Shown one piece after another: positions 41,040-56,845 of a DNA stretch of 64,000 nucleotides; position 1 is the first letter of the stretch, and the number at the start of each line of letters is the position of its first letter. The position numbers and the translations under genes are program-made. The stretch is taken from positions 2,712,610 through 2,776,609 of the forward strand of contig JAQNBH010000004.1 in NCBI GenBank assembly GCA_028752905.1, read 5' to 3'. The notes under the pieces are model-generated. The model worked only from the letters and a program-made list of their open reading frames with translations. It was not told where the DNA came from and did not search any database. The stretch is from Cladorhizidae sp. MBARI D1340-BT2 (taxonomy: Eukaryota; Porifera; Demospongiae; Poecilosclerida; Cladorhizidae).

Positions 41040-44000
41040 CTGCTCTACTATAATATATAGGAATAGTGTAGTTCTCCACTGCTCCACTATAATATATGGG
41101 AATAGTGTAGTTCTCCACTCCTCCACTATAATATATGGGAATAGTGTAGTTCTCCACTGCTCTACTATAATATATGGGAATAGTGTAGTTCTCCACTGCT
41201 CTACTATAATATATGGGAATAGTGTAGTTCTCCACTCCTCCACTATAATATATGGGAATAGTGTAGTTCTCCACTCCTCTACTATAATATATGGGAATAG
41301 TGTAGTTCTCCACTGCTCCACTATAATATATGGGAATAGTGTAGTTCTCCACTCCTCCACTATAATATATGGGAATAGTGTAGTTCTCCACTGCTCTACT
41401 ATAATATATGGGAATAGTGTAGTTCTCCACTCCTCCACTATAATATATGGGAATAGTGTAGTTCTCCACTGCTCTACTATAATATATGGAAATAGTGTAG
41501 TTCTCCACTCCTCCACTATAATATATGGGAATAGTGTAGTTCTCCACTGCTCCACTATAATATATGGGAATAGTGTAGTTCTCCACTGCTCCACTATAAT
41601 ATATGGGATAGTGTAGTTCTCCACTGCTCTACTATAATATATGGGAATAGTGTAGTTCTCCACTCCTCTACTATAATATATGGGAATAGTGTAGTTCTCC
41701 ACTGCTCTACTATAATATATGGGAATAGTGTAGTTCTCCACCGCTCTACTATAATATATGGGAATAGTGTAGTTCTCCACTCCTCTACTATAATATATGG
41801 GAATAGTGTAGTTCTCCACTGCTCTACTGTAATATATGGGAATAGTGTAGTTCTCCACTGCTCCACTATAATATATGGGAATAGTGTAGTTCTCCACTCC
41901 TCCACTATAATATATGGGAATAGTGTAGTTCTCCACTTCTCTACTATAATATATTGGAATAGTGTAGTTCTCCACTCCTCCACTATAATATATGGGAATA
42001 GTGTAGTTCTCCACTGCTCTACTATAATATATATATGGGAATAGTGTAGTACTCCACTGCTCTACTATAATATATGGGAATAGTGTAGTTCTCCACTGCT
42101 CCACTATAATATATGTGAATAGTGTAGTTCTCCACTACTCTACTATAATATATGGGAATAGTGTAGTTCTCCACTGCTCTACTATAATATATGGGAATAG
42201 TGTAGTTCTCCACTCCTCCACTATAATATATGGGAATAGTGTAGTTCTCCACTGCTCTACTATAATATATGGGAATAGTGTAGTTCTCCACTCCTCTACT
42301 ATAATATATGGGAATAGTGTAGTTCTCCACTCCTCCACTATAATATATGGGAATAGTGTAGTTCTCCACTGCTCTACTATAATATATGGGAATAGTGTAG
42401 TTCTCCACTCCTCTACTATAATATATGGGAATAGTGTAGTTCTCCACTGCTCTACTATAATATATGGGAATAGTGTAGTTCTCCACTCCTCCACTATAAT
42501 ATATGGGAATAGTGTAGTTCTCCACTGCTCTACTATAATATATGGGAATAGTGTAGTTCTCCACTCCTCCACTATAATATATGGGAATAGTGTAGTTCTC
42601 CACTGCTCTACTATAATATATGGGAATAGTGTAGTTCTCCACTCCTCTACTATAATATATGGGAATAGTGTAGTTCTCCACTCCTCTACTATAATATATG
42701 GGAATAGTGTAGTTCTCCACTCCTCCACTATAATATATAGGAATGGTGTACTTCTCCACTGCTCCACTATAATATATGGGAATAGTGTAGTTCTCCACTG
42801 CTCCACTATAATATATGGGAATAGTGTAGTTCTCCACTCCTCCACTATAATATATGGGAATAGTGTAGTTCTCCACTCCTCCACTATAATATATGGGAAT
42901 AGTGTAGTTCTCCACTGCTCTACTATAATATATGGGAATAGTGTAGTTCTCCACTGCTCTACTATAATATATGGGAATAGTGTAGTTCTCCACTGCTCTA
43001 CTATAATATATGGGAATAGTGTAGTTCTCCACTCCTCCACTATAATATATGGGAATAGTGTAGTTCTCCACTCCTCCACTATAATATATGGGAATAGTGT
43101 AGTTCTCCACTCCTACACTATAATATATGGGAATAGTGTAGTTCTCCACTCCTCCACTATAATATATGGGAATAGTGTAGTTCTCCACTGCTCCACTATA
43201 ATATATGGGAATAGTGTAGTTCTCCACTCCTACACTATAATATATGGGAATAGTGTAGTTCTCCACTCCTCCACTATAATATATGGGAATAGTGTAGTTC
43301 TCCACTGCTCCACTATAATATATGGGAATAGTGTAGTTCTCCACTCCTCCACTATAATATATGGGAATAGTGTAGTTCTCCACTGCTCTACTATAATATA
43401 TGGGAATAGTGTAGTTCTCCACTGCTCCACTATAATATATTGGAATAGTGTAGTTCTCCACTCCTCCACTATAATATATGGGAATAGTGTAGTTCTCCAC
43501 TGCTCCACTATAATATATTGGAATAGTGTAGTTCTCCACTCCTCCACTATAATATATGGGAATAGTGTAGTTCTCCACTGCTCCACTATAATATATGGGA
43601 ATAGTGTAGTTCTCCACTGCTCCACTATAATATATGGGAATAGTGTAGTTCTCCACTCCTCCACTATAATATATGGGAATAGTGTAGTTCTCCACTCCTC
43701 TACTATAATATATGGGAATAGTGTAGTTCTCCACTGCTCTACTATAATATATGGGAATAGTGTAGTTCTCCACTGCTCCACTATAATATATGGGAATAGT
43801 GTAGTTCTCCACTGCTCTACTATAATATATGGGAATAGTGTAGTTCTCCACTGCTCCACTATAATATATGTGAATAGTGTAGTTCTCCACTCCTCCACTA
43901 TAATATATGGGAATAGTGTAGTTCTCCACTCCTCCACTATAATATATGGGAATAGTGTAGTTCTCCACTGCTCCACTATAATATATGGGAATAGTGTAGT

Positions 44001-45371
44001 TCTCAACTGCTCTACTATAATATATGGGAATAGTGTAGTTCTCCACTCCTCCACTATAATATATGGGAATAGTGTAGTTCTCCACTGCTCCACTATAATA
44101 TATGGGAATAGTGTAGTTCTCCACTGCTCTACTATAATATATGGGAATAGTGTAGTTCTCCACTCCTCCACTATAATATATGGGAATAGTGTAGTTCTCC
44201 ACTGCTCTACTATAATATATGGGAATAGTGTAGTTCTCCACTGCTCCACTATAATATATTGGAATAGTGTAGTTCTCCACTCCTCCACTATAATATATGG
44301 GAATAGTGTAGTTCTCCACTCCTCCACTATAATATATGGGAATAGTGTAGTTCTCCACTGCTCCACTATAATATATGGGAATAGTGTAGTTCTCCACTGC
44401 TCCACTATAATATATTGGAATAGTGTAGTTCTCCACTCCTCCACTATAATATATGGGAATAGTGTAGTTCTCCACTGCTCCACTATAATATATGGGAATA
44501 GTGTAGTTCTCCACTCCTCCACTATAATATATGGGAATAGTGTAGTTCTCCACTGCTCCACTATAATATATGGGAATAGTGTAGTTCTCCACTGCTCCAC
44601 TATAATATATGGGAATAGTGTAGTTCTCCACTGCTCTACTATAATATATGGGAATAGTGTAGTTCTCCACTACTCTACTATAATATATGGGAATAGTGTA
44701 GTTCTCCACTGCTCCACTATAATATATGGGAGTAGTGTAGTTCTCCACTGCTCCACTATAATATATGGGAATAGTGTAGTTCTCCACTCCTCTACTATAA
44801 TATATGGGAGTAGTGTAGTTCTCCACTGCTCCACTATAATATATGGGAATAGTGTAGTTCTCCACTCCTCTACTATAATATATGGGAATAGTGTAGTTCT
44901 CCACTGCTCTACTATAATATATGGGAATAGTGTAGTTCTCCACTGCTCCACTATAATATATGGGAATAGTGTAGTTCTCCACTGCTCCACTATAATATAT
45001 GGGAATAGTGTAGTTCTCCACTGCTCTACTATAATATATGGGAATAGTGTAGTTCTCCACTCCTCCACTATAATATATGGGAATAGTGTAGTTCTCCACT
45101 GCTCTACTATAATATATGGGAATAGTGTAGTTCTCCACTGCTCTACTATAATATATGGGAATAGTGTAGTTCTCCACTGCTCTACTATAATATATGGAAA
45201 TAGTGTAGTTCTCCACTCCTCCACTATAATATATAGGAATAGTGTAGTTCTCCACTACTCCACTATAATATATGGGAATAGTGTAGTTCTCCACTCCTCT
45301 ACTATAATATATGGGAATAGTGTAGTTCTCCACTCCTCCACTATAATATATGGGAATAGTGTAGTTCTCCA
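41040..45371. repeat. 4.33-kb higher-order block, copy 1
   Basis: A stretch of 111 satellite units is repeated 4,332 bp to the right. Markers that match at this spacing are a 38-bp unit (GGGATAGTG, 41607 and 45939), a unit with extra ATAT (42029 and 46361), CCGCTC units and the GGAATGGTGTACTTC unit (42742 and 47074). 111 x 39 - 1 + 4 = 4,332 explains the period exactly. Block borders are estimated to within about 100 bp. Confidence 0.9.
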
Positions 45372-48300
45372 CTGCTCTACTATAATATATAGGAATAGTG
45401 TAGTTCTCCACTGCTCCACTATAATATATGGGAATAGTGTAGTTCTCCACTCCTCCACTATAATATATGGGAATAGTGTAGTTCTCCACTGCTCTACTAT
45501 AATATATGGGAATAGTGTAGTTCTCCACTGCTCTACTATAATATATGGGAATAGTGTAGTTCTCCACTCCTCCACTATAATATATGGGAATAGTGTAGTT
45601 CTCCACTCCTCTACTATAATATATGGGAATAGTGTAGTTCTCCACTGCTCCACTATAATATATGGGAATAGTGTAGTTCTCCACTCCTCCACTATAATAT
45701 ATGGGAATAGTGTAGTTCTCCACTGCTCTACTATAATATATGGGAATAGTGTAGTTCTCCACTCCTCCACTATAATATATGGGAATAGTGTAGTTCTCCA
45801 CTGCTCTACTATAATATATGGAAATAGTGTAGTTCTCCACTCCTCCACTATAATATATGGGAATAGTGTAGTTCTCCACTGCTCCACTATAATATATGGG
45901 AATAGTGTAGTTCTCCACTGCTCCACTATAATATATGGGATAGTGTAGTTCTCCACTGCTCTACTATAATATATGGGAATAGTGTAGTTCTCCACTCCTC
46001 TACTATAATATATGGGAATAGTGTAGTTCTCCACTGCTCTACTATAATATATGGGAATAGTGTAGTTCTCCACCGCTCTACTATAATATATGGGAATAGT
46101 GTAGTTCTCCACTCCTCTACTATAATATATGGGAATAGTGTAGTTCTCCACTGCTCTACTGTAATATATGGGAATAGTGTAGTTCTCCACTGCTCCACTA
46201 TAATATATGGGAATAGTGTAGTTCTCCACTCCTCCACTATAATATATGGGAATAGTGTAGTTCTCCACTTCTCTACTATAATATATTGGAATAGTGTAGT
46301 TCTCCACTCCTCCACTATAATATATGGGAATAGTGTAGTTCTCCACTGCTCTACTATAATATATATATGGGAATAGTGTAGTACTCCACTGCTCTACTAT
46401 AATATATGGGAATAGTGTAGTTCTCCACTGCTCCACTATAATATATGTGAATAGTGTAGTTCTCCACTACTCTACTATAATATATGGGAATAGTGTAGTT
46501 CTCCACTGCTCTACTATAATATATGGGAATAGTGTAGTTCTCCACTCCTCCACTATAATATATGGGAATAGTGTAGTTCTCCACTGCTCTACTATAATAT
46601 ATGGGAATAGTGTAGTTCTCCACTCCTCTACTATAATATATGGGAATAGTGTAGTTCTCCACTCCTCCACTATAATATATGGGAATAGTGTAGTTCTCCA
46701 CTGCTCTACTATAATATATGGGAATAGTGTAGTTCTCCACTCCTCTACTATAATATATGGGAATAGTGTAGTTCTCCACTGCTCTACTATAATATATGGG
46801 AATAGTGTAGTTCTCCACTCCTCCACTATAATATATGGGAATAGTGTAGTTCTCCACTGCTCTACTATAATATATGGGAATAGTGTAGTTCTCCACTCCT
46901 CCACTATAATATATGGGAATAGTGTAGTTCTCCACTGCTCTACTATAATATATGGGAATAGTGTAGTTCTCCACTCCTCTACTATAATATATGGGAATAG
47001 TGTAGTTCTCCACTCCTCTACTATAATATATGGGAATAGTGTAGTTCTCCACTCCTCCACTATAATATATAGGAATGGTGTACTTCTCCACTGCTCCACT
47101 ATAATATATGGGAATAGTGTAGTTCTCCACTGCTCCACTATAATATATGGGAATAGTGTAGTTCTCCACTCCTCCACTATAATATATGGGAATAGTGTAG
47201 TTCTCCACTCCTCCACTATAATATATGGGAATAGTGTAGTTCTCCACTGCTCTACTATAATATATGGGAATAGTGTAGTTCTCCACTGCTCTACTATAAT
47301 ATATGGGAATAGTGTAGTTCTCCACTGCTCTACTATAATATATGGGAATAGTGTAGTTCTCCACTCCTCCACTATAATATATGGGAATAGTGTAGTTCTC
47401 CACTCCTCCACTATAATATATGGGAATAGTGTAGTTCTCCACTCCTACACTATAATATATGGGAATAGTGTAGTTCTCCACTCCTCCACTATAATATATG
47501 GGAATAGTGTAGTTCTCCACTGCTCCACTATAATATATGGGAATAGTGTAGTTCTCCACTCCTACACTATAATATATGGGAATAGTGTAGTTCTCCACTC
47601 CTCCACTATAATATATGGGAATAGTGTAGTTCTCCACTGCTCCACTATAATATATGGGAATAGTGTAGTTCTCCACTCCTCCACTATAATATATGGGAAT
47701 AGTGTAGTTCTCCACTGCTCTACTATAATATATGGGAATAGTGTAGTTCTCCACTGCTCCACTATAATATATTGGAATAGTGTAGTTCTCCACTCCTCCA
47801 CTATAATATATGGGAATAGTGTAGTTCTCCACTGCTCCACTATAATATATTGGAATAGTGTAGTTCTCCACTCCTCCACTATAATATATGGGAATAGTGT
47901 AGTTCTCCACTGCTCCACTATAATATATGGGAATAGTGTAGTTCTCCACTGCTCCACTATAATATATGGGAATAGTGTAGTTCTCCACTCCTCCACTATA
48001 ATATATGGGAATAGTGTAGTTCTCCACTCCTCTACTATAATATATGGGAATAGTGTAGTTCTCCACTGCTCTACTATAATATATGGGAATAGTGTAGTTC
48101 TCCACTGCTCCACTATAATATATGGGAATAGTGTAGTTCTCCACTGCTCTACTATAATATATGGGAATAGTGTAGTTCTCCACTGCTCCACTATAATATA
48201 TGTGAATAGTGTAGTTCTCCACTCCTCCACTATAATATATGGGAATAGTGTAGTTCTCCACTCCTCCACTATAATATATGGGAATAGTGTAGTTCTCCAC

Positions 48301-49625
48301 TGCTCCACTATAATATATGGGAATAGTGTAGTTCTCAACTGCTCTACTATAATATATGGGAATAGTGTAGTTCTCCACTCCTCCACTATAATATATGGGA
48401 ATAGTGTAGTTCTCCACTGCTCCACTATAATATATGGGAATAGTGTAGTTCTCCACTGCTCTACTATAATATATGGGAATAGTGTAGTTCTCCACTCCTC
48501 CACTATAATATATGGGAATAGTGTAGTTCTCCACTGCTCTACTATAATATATGGGAATAGTGTAGTTCTCCACTGCTCCACTATAATATATTGGAATAGT
48601 GTAGTTCTCCACTCCTCCACTATAATATATGGGAATAGTGTAGTTCTCCACTGCTCCACTATAATATATTGGAATAGTGTAGTTCTCCACTCCTCCACTA
48701 TAATATATGGGAATAGTGTAGTTCTCCACTGCTCCACTATAATATATGGGAATAGTGTAGTTCTCCACTCCTCCACTATAATATATGGGAATAGTGTAGT
48801 TCTCCACTGCTCCACTATAATATATGGGAATAGTGTAGTTCTCCACTGCTCCACTATAATATATGGGAATAGTGTAGTTCTCCACTGCTCTACTATAATA
48901 TATGGGAATAGTGTAGTTCTCCACTACTCTACTATAATATATGGGAATAGTGTAGTTCTCCACTGCTCCACTATAATATATGGGAGTAGTGTAGTTCTCC
49001 ACTGCTCCACTATAATATATGGGAATAGTGTAGTTCTCCACTCCTCTACTATAATATATGGGAGTAGTGTAGTTCTCCACTGCTCCACTATAATATATGG
49101 GAATAGTGTAGTTCTCCACTCCTCTACTATAATATATGGGAATAGTGTAGTTCTCCACTGCTCTACTATAATATATGGGAATAGTGTAGTTCTCCACTGC
49201 TCCACTATAATATATGGGAATAGTGTAGTTCTCCACTGCTCCACTATAATATATGGGAATAGTGTAGTTCTCCACTGCTCTACTATAATATATGGGAATA
49301 GTGTAGTTCTCCACTCCTCCACTATAATATATGGGAATAGTGTAGTTCTCCACTGCTCTACTATAATATATGGGAATAGTGTAGTTCTCCACTGCTCTAC
49401 TATAATATATGGGAATAGTGTAGTTCTCCACTGCTCTACTATAATATATGGAAATAGTGTAGTTCTCCACTCCTCCACTATAATATATAGGAATAGTGTA
49501 GTTCTCCACTACTCCACTATAATATATGGGAATAGTGTAGTTCTCCACTCCTCTACTATAATATATGGGAATAGTGTAGTTCTCCACTCCTCCACTATAA
49601 TATATGGGAATAGTGTAGTTCTCCA
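45372..49625. repeat. 4.33-kb higher-order block, copy 2 (78 bp shorter)
   Basis: Directly follows copy 1 head to tail. The spacing is 4,332 bp up to about 44250/48580 and 4,254 bp afterwards, a loss of exactly two units. Outside this deletion no base differences were noticed in the parts compared by eye, so the duplication is very recent. Confidence 0.9.
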
Positions 49626-52600
49626 CTCCTCCACTATAATATATGGGAATAGTGTAGTTCTCCACTGCTCTACTATAATATATGGAAATAGTGTAGTGCT
49701 CCACTGCTCCACTATAATATATGGGAATAGTGTAGTTCTCCACTGCTCTACTATAATATATGGGAATAGTGTAGTTCTCCACTGCTCCACTATAATATAT
49801 GGGAATAGTGTAGTTCTCCACTGCTCTACTATAATATATAGGAATAGTGTAGTTCTCCACTACTCCACTATAATATATGGGAATAGTGTAGTTCTCCACT
49901 CCTCTACTATAATATATGGGAATAGTGTAGTTCTCCACTGCTCCACTATAATATATGGGAATAGTGTAGTTCTCCACTGCTCTACTATAATATATGGGAA
50001 TAGTGTAGTTCTCCACTCCTCCACTATAATATATGGGAATAGTGTAGTTCTCCACTGCTCCACTATAATATATGGGAATAGTGTAGTTCTCCACTCCTCC
50101 ACTATAATATATGGGAATAGTGTAGTTCTCCACTGCTCTACTATAATATATAGGAATAGTGTAGTTCTCCACTACTCCACTATAATATATGGGAATAGTG
50201 TAGTTCTCCACTCCTCTACTATAATATATGGGAATAGTGTAGTTCTCCACTGCTCCACTATAATATATGGGAATAGTGTAGTTCTCCACTGCTCTACTAT
50301 AATATATGGGAATAGTGTAGTTCTCCACTCCTCCACTATAATATATGGGAATAGTGTAGTTCTCCACTGCTCTACTATAATATATGGGAATAGTGTAGTT
50401 CTCCACTGCTCCACTATAATATATGGGAATAGTGTAGTTCTCCACTGCTCCACTATAATATATGGGAATAGTGTAGTTCTCCACTGCTCTACTATAATAT
50501 ATGGGAATAGTGTAGTTCTCCACTCCTCCACTATAATATATGGGAATAGTGTAGTTCTCCACTGCTCTACTATAATATATAGGAATAGTGTAGTTCTCCA
50601 CTCCTCCACTATAATATATGGGAATAGTGTAGTTCTCCACTGCTCTACTATAATATATGGGAATAGTGTAGTTCTCCACTGCTCTACTATAATATATGGG
50701 AATAGTGTAGTTCTCCACTGCTCCACTATAATATATGGGAATAGTGTAGTTCTCCACTGCTCTACTATAATATATAGGAATAGTGTAGTTCTCCACTACT
50801 CCACTATAATATATGGGAATAGTGTAGTTCTCCACTCCTCTACTATAATATATGGGAATAGTGTAGTTCTCCACTCCTCCACTATAATATATGGGAATAG
50901 TGTAGTTCTCCACTCCTCCACTATAATATATGGGAATAGTGTAGTTCTCCACTGCTCTACTATAATATATGGAAATAGTGTAGTTCTCCACTCCTCTACT
51001 ATAATATATGGGAATAGTGTAGTTCTCCACTGCTCCACTATAATATATGGGAATAGTGTAGTTCTCCACTGCTCCACTATAATATATGGGAATAGTGTAG
51101 TTCTCCACTGCTCTACTATAATATATGGGAATAGTGTAGTTCTCCACTCCTCCACTATAATATATGGGAATAGTGTAGTTCTCCACTGCTCCACTATAAT
51201 ATATGGGAATAGTGTAGTTCTCCACTGCTCTACTATAATATATGGGAATAGTGTAGTTCTCCACTGCTCTACTATAATATATAGGAATAGTGTAGTTCTC
51301 CACTCCTCCACTATAATATATGGGAATAGTGTAGTTCTCCACTCCTCCACTATAATATATGGGAATAGTGTAGTTCTCCACTGCTCCACTATAATATATG
51401 GGAATAGTGTAGTTCTCCACTACTCTACTATAATATATGGGAATAGTGTAGTTCTCCACTGCTCCACTATAATATATGGGAATAGTGTAGTTCTCCACTA
51501 CTCTACTATAATATATGGGAATAGTGTAGTTCTCCACTCCTCCACTATAATATATGGGAATAGTGTAGTTCTCCACTCCTCTACTATAATATATGGGAAT
51601 AGTGTTGTTCTCCACTGCTCCACTATAATATATGGGAATAGTGTAGTTCTCCACTCCTCCACTATAATATATGGGAATAGTGTAGTTCTCCACTGCTCTA
51701 CTATAATATATGGGAATAGTGTAGTTCTCCACTGCTCTACTATAATATATGGGATTAGTGTAGTTCTCCACTGCTCTACTATAATATATGGGAATAGTGT
51801 AGTTCTCCACTGCTCCACTATAATATATGGGAATAGTATAGTTCTCCACTCCTCCACTATAATATATGGGAATAGTGTAGTTCTCCACTCCTCTACTATA
51901 ATATATGGGAATAGTGTAGTTCTCCACTGCTCTACTATAATATATGGGAATAGTGTAGTTCTCCACTGCTCCACTATAATATATTGGAATAGTGTAGTTC
52001 TCCACTCCTCCACTATAATATATGGGAATAGTGTAGTTCTCCACTCCTCCACTATAATATATGGGAATAGTGTAGTTCTCCACTGCTCCACTATAATATA
52101 TGGGAATAGTGTAGTTCTCCACTCCTCCACTATAATATATGGGAATAGTGTAGTTCTCCACTGCTCTACTATAATATATTGGAATAGTGTAGTTCTCCAC
52201 TCCTCCACTATAATATATGGGAATAGTGTAGTTCTCCACTGCTCCACTATAATATATGGGAATAGTGTAGTTCTCCACTGCTCCACTATAATATATGGGA
52301 ATAGTGTAGTTCTCCAATGCTCCACTATAATATATGGGAATAGTGTAGTTCTCCACTGCTCTACTATAATATATGGGAATAGTGTAGTTCTCCACTGCTC
52401 TACTATAATATATGGGAATAGTGTAGTTCTCCACTCCTCCACTATAATATATGGGAATAGTGTAGTTCTCCACTGCTCTACTATAATATATGGGAATAGT
52501 GTAGTTCTCCACTCCTCCACTATAATATATGGGAATAGTGTAGTTCTCCACTCCTCTACTATAATATATGGGAATAGTGTAGTTCTCCACTGCTCTACTA

Positions 52601-54579
52601 TAATATATGGGAATAGTGTAGTTCTCCACTGCTCCACTATAATATATGGGAATAGTGTAGTTCTCCACTGCTCTACTATAATATATGGGAATAGTGTAGT
52701 TCTCTACTGCTCCACTATAATATATGTGAATAGTGTAGTTCTCCACTCCTCCACTATAATATATGGGAATAGTGTAGTTCTCCACTCCTCCACTATAATA
52801 TATGGGAATAGTGTAGTTCTCCACTGCTCTACTATAATATATGGGAATAGTGTAGTTCTCAACTGCTCTACTATAATATATGGGAATAGTGTAGTTCTCC
52901 ACTGCTCTACTATAATATATGGGAATAGTGTAGTTCTCCACTCCTCCACTATAATATATGGGAATAGTGTAGTTCTCCACTCCTCCACTATAATATATGG
53001 GAATAGTGTAGTTCTCCACTGCTCTACTATAATATATGGGAATAGTGTAGTTCTCCACTGCTCCACTATAATATATGGGAATAGTGTAGTTCTCAACTGC
53101 TCCACTATAATATATGGGAATAGTGTAGTTCTCCACTCCTCCACTATAATATATGGGAATAGTGTAGTTCTCCACTGCTCCACTATAATATATGGGAATA
53201 GTGTAGTTCTCCACTGCTCTACTATAATATATGGGAATAGTGTAGTTCTCCACTGCTCCACTATAATATATGGGAATAGTGTAGTTCTCCACTGCTCTAC
53301 TATAATATATGGGAATAGTGTAGTTCTCCACTCCTCCACTATAATATATGGGAATAGTGTAGTTCTCCACTGCTCTACTATAATATATGGGAATAGTGTA
53401 GTTCTCCACTCCTCCACTATAATATATGGGAATAGTGTAGTTCTCCACTGCTCTACTATAATATATGGGAATAGTGTAGTTCTCCACTCCTTCACTATAA
53501 TATATGGGAATAGTGTAGTTCTCCAGTGCTCTACTATAATATATGGGAATAGTGTAGTTCTCCACTGCTCCACTATAATATATGGGAGTAGTGTAGTTCT
53601 CCACTGCTCTACTATAATATATGGGAATAGTGTAGTTCTCCACTGCTCCACTATAATATATGGGAGTAGTGTAGTTCTCTACTCCTCCACTATAATATAT
53701 GGGAATAGTGTAGTTCTCCACTGCTCTACTATAATATATGGGAATAGTGTAGTTCTCCACTCCTCCACTATAATATATGGGAATAGTGTAGTTCTCCACT
53801 GCTCTACTATAATATATGGGAATAGTGTAGTTCTCCACTCCTTCACTATAATATATGGGAATAGTGTAGTTCTCCAGTGCTCTACTATAATATATGGGAA
53901 TAGTGTAGTTCTCCACTGCTCCACTATAATATATGGGAGTAGTGTAGTTCTCCACTGCTCTACTATAATATATAGGAATAGTGTAGTTCTCCACTACTCC
54001 ACTATAATATATGGGAATAGTGTAGTTCTCCACTGCTCTACTATAATATATGGGAATAGTATAGTTCTCCACTCCTCCACTATAATATATGGGAATAGTG
54101 TAGTTCTCCACTCCTCTACTATAATATATGGGAATAGTGTAGTTCTCCACTCCTCCACTATAATATATGGGAATAGTGTAGTTCTCCACTCCTCCACTAT
54201 AATATATGGGAATAGTGTAGTTCTCCACTGCTCTACTATAATATATGGAAATAGTGTAGTTCTCCACTCCTCTACTATAATATATGGGAATAGTGTAGTT
54301 CTCCACTGCTCTACTATAATATATGGGAATAGTGTAGTTCTCCACTCCTCCACTATAATATATGGGAATAGTGTAGTTCTCCACTGCTCCACTATAATAT
54401 ATGGGAATAGTGTAGTTCTCCACTGCTCTACTATAATATATGGGAATAGTGTAGTTCTCCACTCCTCCACTATAATATATGGGAATAGTGTAGTTCTCCA
54501 CTGCTCTACTATAATATATAGGAATAGTGTAGTTCTCCACTCCTCCACTATAATATATGGGAATAGTGTAGTTCTCCAC

Positions 54580-56845
54580 TGCTCCACTATAATATATGGG
54601 AATAGTGTAGTTCTCCACTGCTCTACTATAATATATGGGAATAGTGTAGTTCTCCACTCCTCCACTATAATATATGGGAATAGTGTAGTTCTCCACTCCT
54701 CTACTATAATATATGGGAATAGTGTTGTTCTCCACTGCTCCACTATAATATATGGGAATAGTGTAGTTCTCCACTGCTCTACTATAATATATGGGAATAG
54801 TGTAGTTCTCCACTCCTCCACTATAATATATGGGAATAGTGTAGTTCTCCACTGATCCACTATAATATATGGGAATAGTGTAGTTCTCCACTGCTCTACT
54901 ATAATATATGGGAATAGTGTAGTTCTCTACTGCTCCACTATACTATATTGGAATAGTGTAGTTCTCCACTGCTCTACTATAATATATGGGAATAGTGTAA
55001 TTCTCCACTGCTCTACTATAATATATGGGAATAGTGTAGTTCTCCACTGCTCCACTATAATATATGGGAATAGTGTAGTTCTCCACTCCTCCACTATAAT
55101 ATATTGGAATAGAATAGTTCTCCACTGCCATACTATAATATATGGGAATAGTGTAGTTCTCCACTCCTCCACTATAATATATGGGAATAGTGTAGTTCTC
55201 CACTCCTCCACTATAATATATGGGAATAGTGTAGTTCTCCAATCCTCCACTATAATATATGGGAATAGTGTAGTTCTCCACTCCTCTACTATAATATATT
55301 GGAATAGTGTAGTTCTCCACTGCTCCACTATAATATATGGGAATAGTGTAGTTCTCCACTGCTCTACTATAATATATGGGAATAGTGTAGTTCTCCACTC
55401 CTCCACTATAATATATGGGAATAGTGTAGTTCTCCACTCCTCCACTATAATATATGGGAATAGTGTAGTTCTCCACTCCTCCACTATAATATATGGGAAT
55501 AGTGTAGTTCTCCACTACTCTACTATAATATATGGGAATAGTGTAGTTCTCTCTACTCCTCCTCCACTATAATATATGGGAATAGTGTAGTTCTCCACTG
55601 CTCCACTATAATATATGGGAATAGTGTAGTTCTCCACTCCTCCACTATAATATATTGGAATAGTGTAGTTCTCCACTGCTCTACTATAATATATGGGAAT
55701 AGTGTAGTTCTCCACTCCTCCACTATAATATATGGGAATAGTGTAGTTCTCCACTGCTCTACTATAATATATTGGAATAGTGTAGTTCTCCACTGCTCTA
55801 CTATAATATATGGGAATAGTGTAGTTCTCCACTCCTCCACTATAATATATGGGAATAGTGTAGTTCTCCACTGCTCTACTATAATATATGGGAATGGTGT
55901 AGTTCTCCACTGCTCTACTATAATATATGGGAATAGTGTAGTTCTCCACTCCTCCACTATAATATATGGGAATAGTGTAGTTCTCCACTGCTCCACTATA
56001 ATATATGGGAATAGTGTAGTTCTCCACTCCTCCACTATAATATATGGGAATAGTGTAGTTCTCCACTCCTCCACTATAATATATGGGAATAGTGTAGTTC
56101 TCCACTCCTCCACTATAATATATGGGAATAGTGTAGTTTTCCACTGCTCCACTATAATATATGGCAATAGTGTAGTTCTCCACTCCTCCACTATAATATA
56201 TGGGAATAGTGTAGTTCTCCACTCCTCCACTATAATATATGGGAATAGTGTAGTTCTCCACTGCTCTACTATAATATATGGGAATAGTGTAGTTCTCCAC
56301 TGCTCCACTATAATATATGGGAATAGTGTAGTTCTCCACTGCTCTACTATAATATATGGGAATAGTGTAGTTCTCCACTCCTCCACTATAATATATGGGA
56401 ATAGTGTAGTTCTCCACTGCTCTACTTTAATATATGGGAATAGTGTAGTTTCCCACTCCTCCACTATAATATATGGGAATAGTGTAGTTCTCCACTCCTC
56501 CACTATAATATATGGGAATAGTGTAGTTCTCCACTGCTACACTATAATATATGGGAATAGTGTAGTTCTCCACTGCTCTACTATAATATATGGGAATAGT
56601 GTAGTTCTCCACTCCTCCACTATAATATATGGGAATAGTGTAGTTCTCCACTGCTCCACTATAATATATGGGAATAGTGTAGTTCTCCACTGCTCCACTA
56701 TAATATATGGGATAGTGTAGTTCTCCACTGCTCTACTATAATATATGGGAATAGTGTAGTTCTCCACCGCTCTACTATAATATATGGGAATAGTGTAGTT
56801 CTCCACTCCTCTACTATAATATATGGGAATAGTGTAGTTCTCCAC
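54580..56845. repeat. 2.27-kb higher-order block, copy 1
   Basis: Marker units recur 2,266 bp to the right: CACTATACTATATTGG (54937 and 57203), AGAATAGTTCTCCACTGCC (55112 and 57378), and the TTCTCTCTACTCCTCCTCC unit (55546 and 57812). The copies are adjacent and in the same direction. Borders are approximate. Confidence 0.88.

Noticed and set aside
46354..54891. Open frames of over 2,800 codons on both strands of the 39-bp satellite
   Set aside because: The unit is 13 codons with no stop in three frames, so openness is automatic. Variants change amino acids in whichever frame is chosen (Cys/Ser, Gly/Arg, Glu/Gln), and opposite strands are equally open.
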